21,983 nucleotides of DNA from Actinomycetes bacterium (lineage in GTDB: Bacteria > Actinomycetota > Actinomycetes > Prado026). The stretch spans positions 1 through 21,983 of the forward strand of contig JALOLN010000019.1 of the NCBI GenBank assembly GCA_025455945.1, in the 5' to 3' direction. A program made the translations under genes and the position numbers. The notes under the pieces were generated by a model that was not told where the DNA came from, ran no database searches, and saw only the letters and a list, made by a program, of their open reading frames with translations. Below are positions 1 through 5,716 of the stretch, piece by piece. Every line of letters begins with the position of its first letter. The first letter of the stretch is position 1.

Positions 1-64
1 CGGGGGCGAGGACGACCACCGCGAGCGTCGCGAGCACCGCCGCGAGCGCCCCCGGACGCCTCAC
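1..64 (-). CDS. N-terminus of a secreted protein, probably DUF6049 family (partial)
   Basis: A GTG at 64 overlaps the TGA stop of the NUDIX gene in a GTGA junction and opens a frame that runs off the window. The 21 visible residues begin VRRPGALAAVLATLAVVV: basic residues followed by a hydrophobic Ala/Val/Leu stretch, as in a signal peptide. In many actinobacteria a large secreted DUF6049 protein sits between the NUDIX gene and murJ, downstream of the NUDIX gene as here. The family name therefore rests on position only; what is seen directly is an overlapping start and a signal-peptide-like N-terminus. Translational coupling to the NUDIX gene is likely. Confidence 0.55.
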   Translation of the reverse strand, partial: MRRPGALAAVLATLAVVVLAP

Positions 65-531
65 GCGCTCTCCGCGAGCAGCCCCGACGCCACCTCGACG
101 AGCCGGCGCTCGTCGGCGAAGGCGAGCCGGCGCCGGGCCTCGTCGAGGGCTACCCAGGCGACCTCCTCGACCTCGTCGTCCTCGTCGGACAGCTCACCGC
201 CGGCCAGCTCGAGCAGGTAGTGGTGGACCGTCTTGTGGATCCGCCGGCCCTCGGCGACGAACCAGTAGTCGATCGTCCCCAACGGGGCGACCACCCGACT
301 CCGGATGCCGGTCTCCTCCTCCACCTCCCGCACGGCGGTGGCCTCGGGCGTCTCGCCCGCCTCGAGGTGGCCCTTGGGCAGGACCCACTCGAGGCGGCCG
401 CGCCGGTTGCGGCGGGCGATGAGCACGGCGCGCGGCTCGCCGTCGTCCCGCACGACGACCAGCCCGCCGGCGGAGGTCTCCTCGACCGTGCGCAGCCGGG
501 GACGGCGCGGCGCGGCGGACGAGGGGGTCAT
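61..531 (-). CDS. NUDIX hydrolase (MutT4-like)
   Basis: This 156-residue protein belongs to the NUDIX superfamily, which hydrolyses nucleoside diphosphates linked to another moiety. The full Nudix box is present: G54, E60, R68-E69, E72-E73, G75-I76, the GX5EX7REUXEEXGU pattern, so a metal-dependent active site should be intact. A WVLPKGHLEAGE segment (W49-E60) precedes it, as in mycobacterial MutT4-type proteins. The gene lies divergent from cca, the same pairing as mutT4/pcnA in mycobacteria. The ATG at 531 has no properly spaced Shine-Dalgarno; a TACGAT hexamer ends six nt upstream, suggesting a leaderless mRNA. Substrate cannot be told from sequence: a housecleaning dNTP, Ap4A-like dinucleotide or other nucleotide are all possible. 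Confidence 0.9.
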   Translation of the reverse strand: MTPSSAAPRRPRLRTVEETSAGGLVVVRDDGEPRAVLIARRNRRGRLEWVLPKGHLEAGETPEATAVREVEEETGIRSRVVAPLGTIDYWFVAEGRRIHKTVHHYLLELAGGELSDEDDEVEEVAWVALDEARRRLAFADERRLVEVASGLLAESA

Positions 532-537
532 CCTCTG

Positions 538-543
538 ATCGTA
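538..543 (-). promoter_or_regulatory. -10 hexamer of a leaderless promoter for the NUDIX gene
   Basis: Read on the minus strand, TACGAT is followed by six nt (CAGAGG) and then the ATG at 531. It fits the TANNNT -10 consensus of actinobacterial housekeeping promoters, and the spacing puts the transcription start on the start codon. No convincing -35 is visible. Confidence 0.5.
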
Positions 544-617
544 CGAGCGCCCCGACGGCCGGGGGCCGCGCCCGGCCGTGGGCCGGCGTCGTTTCGTGGT
601 GACGGCAGCCCGCTGCG

Positions 618-623
618 TACGCT
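618..623 (+). promoter_or_regulatory. -10 hexamer of a leaderless promoter for cca
   Basis: TACGCT is followed by six nt (GGCGGC) and the GTG start at 630. The same hexamer with the same spacing precedes the pat gene at 21276. There is no Shine-Dalgarno upstream of the GTG, and no good -35 at 16-18 nt. Confidence 0.5.
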
Positions 624-629
624 GGCGGC

Positions 630-2045
630 GTGCCAGCCGCCTCGCCCGGGTCCCTGCCCCCGGTCGTCGACGAGCTGGCGGCCCGGTTCGTCTCGGCCGG
701 CCACGCGCTGGCCCTGGTGGGCGGGTCGGTGCGCGATGCGCTGCTCGGCCGGCTCAGCGGCGACCTCGACTTCGCGACCTCCGCCCGGCCCGACCAGGTG
801 CAGCGGGTGCTCGCCGGGTGGGCGGAGTCGGTCTGGGACGTGGGCATCGCCTTCGGGACCGTGGGGGCGCTGCGGGACGGGTGCCGGCTGGAGATCACGA
901 CCTACCGCAGCGACTCCTACGACCGGACCTCGCGCAAGCCGGCGGTGACGTTCGGGGACACCCTCGAGGAGGACCTGCGGCGGCGCGACTTCACGGTCAA
1001 CGCCATGGCCCTGGAGCTGCCCGAGCGGACCTTCGTCGACCCGTTCGGCGGCCTGTCGGACCTCGCCGCGGCGCTGCTGCGCACGCCCGCCACCCCCGAG
1101 GAGTCCTTCTCCGACGACCCGCTGCGCATGCTGCGGGCGGCCCGGTTCGCCGCCCAGCTGGGGTTCCGGGTGGACCCCGACGTCGTCCGGGCGATGGCGG
1201 CGATGGCGGACCGCATCGAGATCGTCTCGGCGGAGCGCGTCCGTGACGAGCTCGCCAAGCTGGTGTGCGCGCCCTCTCCCCGCGCCGGCCTCGGGCTGCT
1301 CGTCGCCACCGGCCTGGCCGCCCGGGTGCTGCCCGAGCTGCCCGCGCTGCAGCTGGAGATCGACGAGCACCACCGGCACAAGGACGTCTACGAGCACTCC
1401 CTCACGGTCCTGGAGCAGGCGATCGACCTGGAGGACGGCCCCGGCGGGTCCGTCCCGGGTCCCGACCTCGTGCTGCGGCTGGCGGCTCTGCTGCACGACA
1501 TCGGCAAGCCGCGCACCCGCCGGTTCGAGCCGGGTGGGGGCGTCAGCTTCCACCACCACGAGGTGGTCGGCGCGAAGCTGGTGCGCCGGCGGCTGCAGGC
1601 GCTGCGCTTCCCGAACGACGTCGTCGACGACGTCGCCGAGCTGGTGGCGCTGCACCTGCGCTTCCACGGGTACGGGACCGGGGAGTGGACCGACGCGGCG
1701 GTCCGTCGCTACGTCCGCGACGCCGGCCCGCTGCTGCCCCGGCTGCACAAGCTGACCCGCGCCGACTGCACGACCCGGAACCGGCGCAAGGCGCAGGCCC
1801 TGGCCCGGGCCTACGACCACCTCGAGGTGCGGATCTCGCGGCTCGCCGAGGAGGAGGAGCTCGCCGCGATCCGGCCCGACCTGGACGGCGTGCAGATCAT
1901 GGCGGTGCTCGGGATCCCGCCGGGGCCGGAGGTCGGGGCCGCCTACCGCCACCTGCTGGAACTGCGGCTGGACCGCGGGCCGCTCGGGCCGGACGAGGCC
2001 GAGCGCGAGCTGCGCCAGTGGTGGGCCGCGCGCCCCCCCTCGTGA
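630..2045 (+). CDS. cca: CCA tRNA nucleotidyltransferase with HD domain
   Basis: The 471-residue protein adds or repairs the 3' CCA end of tRNA using CTP and ATP. The class II nucleotidyltransferase head is clear: GGSVRDALLG at 31-40, metal-binding DLDFAT at 45-50 (D45, D47), RRRDFTVNAMAL around 117-128, and SFSDDPLRMLRAARFAAQLG around 159-178 for the neck. A C-terminal HD domain follows, with H256, H289-D290 and HHH at 308-310, usual for the actinobacterial enzyme. The GTG start is chosen because homology begins close to it and a -10 motif lies six nt upstream. The gene is divergent from the NUDIX gene, and its TGA lies inside the left arm of a long palindrome. Confidence 0.95.
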   Translation: MPAASPGSLPPVVDELAARFVSAGHALALVGGSVRDALLGRLSGDLDFATSARPDQVQRVLAGWAESVWDVGIAFGTVGALRDGCRLEITTYRSDSYDRTSRKPAVTFGDTLEEDLRRRDFTVNAMALELPERTFVDPFGGLSDLAAALLRTPATPEESFSDDPLRMLRAARFAAQLGFRVDPDVVRAMAAMADRIEIVSAERVRDELAKLVCAPSPRAGLGLLVATGLAARVLPELPALQLEIDEHHRHKDVYEHSLTVLEQAIDLEDGPGGSVPGPDLVLRLAALLHDIGKPRTRRFEPGGGVSFHHHEVVGAKLVRRRLQALRFPNDVVDDVAELVALHLRFHGYGTGEWTDAAVRRYVRDAGPLLPRLHKLTRADCTTRNRRKAQALARAYDHLEVRISRLAEEEELAAIRPDLDGVQIMAVLGIPPGPEVGAAYRHLLELRLDRGPLGPDEAERELRQWWAARPPS

Positions 2046-2100
2046 TCCAGGGAAGCCACCTCGGCCGCACGGTCGAGCACGCGTCCCTGGATCACGGGGG
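2037..2100. repeat. Long palindrome between convergent genes; candidate dispersed repeat and bidirectional terminator
   Basis: The arms 2037-2053 and 2084-2100 pair over 17 bp with a single G-T mismatch. The core 13 bp are perfect (2041-2053, CGTGATCCAGGGA, with 2084-2096) and flank a 30-nt loop. The TGA stop of cca (2043-2045) lies in the left arm, and the TGA stop of the opposing MFS frame (2094-2092) in the right arm. Either transcript would form a strong hairpin, without a U-tract. The arm sequence looks like a mobile palindromic element; whether copies exist elsewhere cannot be tested from this window. Confidence 0.75.
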
Positions 2101-3302
2101 CGAGGGGCCGCTGACCCCGCGGCTGAGGAAGCGGCGGTGCCACGCCGCCGCCGCGAGGTAGCCGGCCCCAAGCGCCAGGACGACGGCCGCCGACCTCCCG
2201 GACGTCGGCAGCGTGACCGCCGCCAGCCCCGCGGCGGCCACGAAGCACACGTTGAAGACGACGTCGTACAGCGCGAACACCCGTCCCCGGTGCTGGTCGT
2301 CGAGGGTCGACTGCAGGGTCGTGTCGACGGCGATCTTCACCCCCTGCCCCACCAGGCCCAGCAGGAACCCGGCTGCGGCGAGGGCCCCCGGGTCGGCGGG
2401 CAGGGCGAGCACGGGCAGCCCCACACCGGCGGCCACGAGCAGCAGTCGCATCCAGCGGCCGGTACCCAGCCGGCGCACCATCGGGGGCGTGACGACGGCA
2501 GCGAGCGGGACGGCGACCCCGACGGCGGCGAGGGTCACGGTCACGCCGGCGAGGCCGCCGTCGGCGTCCTGGGGGTCGTGGAAGGTGTTGCGCTGGAGCA
2601 GCACCACCATGACCGTGGCCACCCCGAAGACGAAGCGGTGGGCGCCGATGACGGCGAGCGCCCCCGCAGCGGGCCGGGTCCCCGCCACCACCCGGAGCCC
2701 CTCCACGAGGCCGGCGCCGACACCGTGCAGGCTGCTCCTGCTGCGGCTGCGGCGACGATCCCCGCCGACACCGTGGGGCTGCCTCCCGCGGCGAACCGGA
2801 CGGCGAGGCCGCAGGCGGCGCCGAGGGTGGTGGCGATCGTCCCGGCGGTGGGAGCCAGCGCGTTGGCCACGACGAGCTGACGCCCCGAGACGACGTGCGG
2901 GAGGGCCGCCGAGAGGGCGGAGAGGAAGAACCGGTTGACGCCGAGGACGAGCAGGCTGAGCAGCAGGACGTCGAGGCCGGCGCGCTCGCGGAGGACCAGC
3001 ACGGCGAGCCCGGCGACGAGGCCGGCCCGCAGCAGCGTGGCGCGCACCAGGACCCGCTGCCGTCGCCAGCGATCCAGCAGCACACCGGCGAACGGCCCGA
3101 CGACGGAGTACGGCAGGAGCAGCACCGCGAACGCGGTCGCGACCTGACCGGCCGTGGCCTCCCGCTCGGGGGCGAACAGGACGTAGGAGGCCAGGCCGGC
3201 CTGCAGAGCGCCGTCCGCGGCCTGGGAGAGCAGCCGGGTGCCGAGGAGCAGCCGGAAGCCTCGGCTGCGCAGGATCAGGCCGAGGTCGGCTGCCGCGGGC
3301 AC
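2092..3302 (-). pseudogene. MFS transporter, disrupted in the middle (frame change, shortened TM6/central loop)
   Basis: The N-terminal half reads in one frame from GTG 3302 to about 2745: LGLILRSRGFRLLLGTRLLS, then five helices and the beginning of a sixth (SAGIVAAAAAGAAC). The C-terminal half, from about LHGVGAGLVEGLR through six helices to GVSGPSPP, lies in a different frame ending at TGA 2092-2094. Both halves look like one actinobacterial MFS exporter. TM6 and the central loop seem shorter than usual, so an internal deletion that changes frame is more likely than a lone indel; a sequencing error is possible. The GTG at 3302 is preferred over ATG 3329 because TACTGT stands six nt upstream of it and no Shine-Dalgarno precedes 3329. 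Substrate is unknown. Confidence 0.7.
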
Positions 3303-3308
3303 CTGCCG

Positions 3309-3336
3309 ACAGTACGCGCGCCCCGACATCGGTCAG
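3309..3336 (-). promoter_or_regulatory. Leaderless promoter of the disrupted MFS gene
   Basis: On the minus strand, CTGACC (3336-3331, four of six matches to TTGACA), a 16-nt spacer and TACTGT (3314-3309) end six nt before GTG 3302. The -35 lies inside the left arm of the dyad at 3330-3373, so a protein bound there would block the promoter. Confidence 0.45.
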
Positions 3337-3373
3337 GCGGCACGCGTCGCGGGTGACGCGCACCGCCTGACCG
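3330..3373. terminator. Large dyad downstream of ino1: terminator or operator
   Basis: Outer arms 3330-3340 and 3363-3373 pair perfectly over 11 bp (core GGTCAGGCGG). After a two-nt mismatch, inner arms 3343-3348 and 3355-3360 pair (CGCGTC/GACGCG) around a six-nt loop. The dyad begins 22 bp after the ino1 stop, fitting a factor-independent terminator without U-tract. It also overlaps the -35 of the downstream MFS gene and could be a repressor site. Confidence 0.6.
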
Positions 3374-3394
3374 GTGGGTGCGGCGGCGGAGGGG

Positions 3395-4474
3395 CTACCG
3401 TTCGACGTCGCCGCGAATGAAGGCCTCGACGGCCTCGCGGGCGGCGTCGTCGCTGTACTGCACCGGCGGCGACTTCATGAAGTAGGACGACGCCGACAGG
3501 ATCGGACCGCCGATGCCACGGTCCTTGGCGATCTTCGCGGCGCGCAGGGCGTCGATGATGATGCCCGCCGAGTTGGGGGAGTCCCAGACCTCGAGCTTGT
3601 ACTCCAGCGACAGCGGCACGTCACCGAAGTTGCGGCCCTCGAGCCGGACGAACGCCCACTTGCGGTCGTCGAGCCAGGCGACGTAGTCGGACGGGCCGAT
3701 GTGCACGTTGCGCGCCGGCATGTCGCCCTGCAGCTGCGAGGTGACGGACTGGGTCTTGGAGACCTTCTTGGACTCCAGCCGCTCGCGCTCGAGCATGTTC
3801 ATGAAGTCCATGTTGCCGCCGACGTTGAGCTGGTAGGTGCGGTCGACGGTGACGCCACGGTCCTCGAACAGCTTGGCCAGCACCCGGTGGGTGATGGTGG
3901 CGCCGACCTGCGACTTGATGTCGTCCCCGACGATCGGCACGCCGGCGGCGGTGAACTTGTCCGCCCACTCCTTGGTGCCTGCGATGAACACGGGCAGTGC
4001 GTTGACGAACGCCACCTTCGCGTCGATGGCGCACTGGGCGTAGTACTTCGCCGCCTGCTCCGAGCCGACCGGGAGGTAGCACACCAGGACGTCGGCGCGG
4101 GCCTCGCGCAGGGCCGCGACGACGTCGACCGGCTCGTCGTCGGACTCGGTGATCATCTCCCGGTAGTACTTGCCCAGGCCGTCGAGGGTGTGCCCACGCT
4201 GCACGGTGACGCCGGTCGGCGGGACGTCGCAGAACGTGATGGTGTTGTTCTCGCTCGCGGTGATGGCGTGGGCGAGGTCCTGGCCGACCTTCTTGGCGTC
4301 CACGTCGAAGGCGGCGACGAACTCGACGTCGTGGACGTGGTACGGCCCGAACTGCACGTGCATGAGACCCGGCACCTTGCCCGCCGGGTCGGCGTCCTTG
4401 TAGTACTCGACGCCCTGGACCAGCGACGCGGCGCAGTTGCCGACGCCGACGATGGCCACGCGAATCGAACCCAT
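3395..4474 (-). CDS. ino1: Inositol-3-phosphate synthase (Ino1)
   Basis: This 359-residue NAD-dependent cytosolic enzyme converts glucose 6-phosphate to 1D-myo-inositol 3-phosphate, the first step toward phosphatidylinositol and mycothiol in actinobacteria. The Rossmann motif VAIVGVGNCAASLVQG stands at the N-terminus (G10, G12, N13). Segments such as NVGGNMDFMNML, KTQSVTSQL, WDSPNSAGIIIDALRAAKIA and GPILSASSYFMKSPP are characteristic of the short bacterial/archaeal type; length agrees with the mycobacterial protein (about 367). The ATG is preceded by AAGGAG eight nt upstream, which forms the last codons of padR. The start lies five nt after the padR TAA, so the two genes form an operon, as with Rv0047c-Rv0046c. 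The PadR protein probably controls both. Confidence 0.95.
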   Translation of the reverse strand: MGSIRVAIVGVGNCAASLVQGVEYYKDADPAGKVPGLMHVQFGPYHVHDVEFVAAFDVDAKKVGQDLAHAITASENNTITFCDVPPTGVTVQRGHTLDGLGKYYREMITESDDEPVDVVAALREARADVLVCYLPVGSEQAAKYYAQCAIDAKVAFVNALPVFIAGTKEWADKFTAAGVPIVGDDIKSQVGATITHRVLAKLFEDRGVTVDRTYQLNVGGNMDFMNMLERERLESKKVSKTQSVTSQLQGDMPARNVHIGPSDYVAWLDDRKWAFVRLEGRNFGDVPLSLEYKLEVWDSPNSAGIIIDALRAAKIAKDRGIGGPILSASSYFMKSPPVQYSDDAAREAVEAFIRGDVER

Positions 4475-4479
4475 CCCGG

Positions 4480-5139
4480 TTACTCCTTGTCCTGGTCGGC
4501 ACCGGGGAGCACCCGGACCGCGCTGCCGCTGCTGAGGGTCGTGCTGGTGTCCGTGCTTGCGGTGCCGCTGGTGCCGGTGCCCCCCGGCTCCTCGCCCCGC
4601 CGCTCCGTCGTGATGAGCTCGTTGAGCCAGCGGACCTCGCGCTCCACCGACTCCAGGCCGTGCCGCTGCAGCTCGAGGGTGTAGGCGTCCATGCGCTGCC
4701 TGGTCCGGGCCAGGGAGGCACGCAGGGTGTCGAGCCGCTCCTCGAGCCGGCTGCGCCGGCCCAGCAGGATGCGCATCCGCACGTCGGCGTCCGTCTGCCC
4801 GAAGAACGCGAGGTGGACGCCGAAGTTCTCGTCGTCCCAGGCGGCCGGGCCGGCGTCGGCGAGGAGCTCCTGGAAGCGCTCCTTGCCCTCGGCGGTCAGC
4901 TGGTAGACGATCCGCGACCGGCGCCCCCGTGCGGGTGCACCGGGCTCGACCCCGGTGTCCTCGGTGATCCAGCCGCGGGCGAGGAGGTCCTTCAGGCAGG
5001 GGTAGAGGGAGCCGTAGGAGAAGGCCCGGAAGGAGCCGAGGACGGCGTTGAGCCGCTTGCGCAGCTCGTAGCCGTGCAGCGGGGACTCGTGCAGCAGGCC
5101 GAGCACGGCCAGCTCGAGCACACCGCTGCGCTTGCTCAC
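4480..5139 (-). CDS. PadR family transcriptional regulator
   Basis: The protein has 219 residues. The N-terminal winged helix of PadR repressors is plain: LELAVLGLLHESPLHGYELR (about residues 8-27), then GSFRAFSYGSLYPCLKDLLARGWI with the usual GSLYPxLxxLxxxGWI signature. A helical Arg/Glu-rich C-terminal part (LLGRRSRLEERLDTLRASLA region) should mediate dimerisation, followed by a low-complexity Ser/Thr tail. The GTG start at 5139 is supported by GGAGAGGG upstream. It is the first gene of the padR-ino1 operon. Members of this family usually repress their own promoter; an AT-rich repeated site lies 35-55 bp upstream. The ligand is unknown; control of inositol synthesis is inferred from position. 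Confidence 0.9.
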   Translation of the reverse strand: MSKRSGVLELAVLGLLHESPLHGYELRKRLNAVLGSFRAFSYGSLYPCLKDLLARGWITEDTGVEPGAPARGRRSRIVYQLTAEGKERFQELLADAGPAAWDDENFGVHLAFFGQTDADVRMRILLGRRSRLEERLDTLRASLARTRQRMDAYTLELQRHGLESVEREVRWLNELITTERRGEEPGGTGTSGTASTDTSTTLSSGSAVRVLPGADQDKE

Positions 5140-5171
5140 GGGATCCCTCTCCGCACTCGATTCACGCTCGA

Positions 5172-5198
5172 CTCGATGTATCGGGTCGATATATCAGG
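5172..5198. promoter_or_regulatory. Candidate PadR operator / padR-ino1 promoter region
   Basis: GATGTATC (5175-5182) and GATATATC (5188-5195) form a 13-bp-spaced repeat in an AT-rich island within otherwise very GC-rich DNA. GATATATC is itself a palindrome and GATGTATC nearly so. The island lies between the divergent padR and DUF5318 genes. PadR operators commonly contain ATGT/ACAT-type palindromes. The exact -10/-35 for padR could not be fixed. Confidence 0.5.
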
Positions 5199-5279
5199 AA
5201 CGATAGGACACCGGCGGGCCGCCGACAAGTCGACACCCGGTCACCCGATGGACGTCGTCCAGCCGCCGCGCCGACGCCG

Positions 5280-5285
5280 TACCCT
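5280..5285 (+). promoter_or_regulatory. -10 hexamer upstream of DUF5318 gene
   Basis: TACCCT ends eight nt before the GTG at 5294, with no Shine-Dalgarno between. This suggests a leaderless or nearly leaderless transcript for the DUF5318-ponA-mannosyltransferase operon. No clear -35. Confidence 0.4.
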
Positions 5286-5293
5286 CGGGTGCC

Positions 5294-5716
5294 GTGTGGT
5301 CCCAGCGGTCGGTGATCGACTACTCGCTCGCTCGGCGGGCGACGCTGGAGTCGCTCTTCCGCGGCGGCTCCTCGTCGACCGACGTGTGCGACGCCGACCC
5401 CTACCTGCTGCGGGCGGCGAAGTTCCACGGCGAGCCGGCCGGGCGCTCCTGCCCGGTGTGCCGAAGCGGCGTCCTGACGACGCTGAACTACGTGTTCGGC
5501 GACGAGCTGGGCCAGTTCTCGGGCCGGCTGCGCTCCACCACCGAGCTGGAGACGATGGCCCGCGAGCACGGCGAGTTCCGCGTCTACGTCGTCGAGGTCT
5601 GCCAGGACTGCGCGTGGAACCACCTCACGCTCTCGTACGTCCTGGGTGACGGCGAGCCGCGGCGGCCGCCGCGTCGGCAGCGCACCATCGAGGACGAGGA
5701 CCTGAGACGCCGGTGA
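5294..5716 (+). CDS. DUF5318 zinc-ribbon protein
   Basis: The 140-residue protein matches the actinobacterial DUF5318 family (Rv0049 type): QRSVIDYSLARRATL at the start, DADPYLLRAAKFHGEP, YVFGDELG and CAWNHLTLSYVLGD. Two cysteine pairs, C53/C56 (CPVC) and C103/C106 (CQDC), likely hold one zinc. The C-terminus is basic (RRPPRRQR). Its molecular function is not known. It lies directly before the PBP1 gene in mycobacteria and here, with a GTGA overlap (stop 5714-5716, next start 5713), so a role linked to wall synthesis is inferred from conserved context. GTG 5294 is chosen because family homology begins at the first residues and an upstream -10 motif matches. Confidence 0.88.
   Translation: MWSQRSVIDYSLARRATLESLFRGGSSSTDVCDADPYLLRAAKFHGEPAGRSCPVCRSGVLTTLNYVFGDELGQFSGRLRSTTELETMAREHGEFRVYVVEVCQDCAWNHLTLSYVLGDGEPRRPPRRQRTIEDEDLRRR

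Noticed and set aside
2137..2938. Long plus-strand frames across the MFS region
   Set aside because: They are composition-driven shadows without recognisable motifs; the minus-strand halves show clear MFS helices.
3303..3329. ATG 3329 as start of the MFS gene
   Set aside because: There is no Shine-Dalgarno and the upstream bases are taken by the dyad stem; GTG 3302 has a -10 at leaderless spacing and begins the homologous part.
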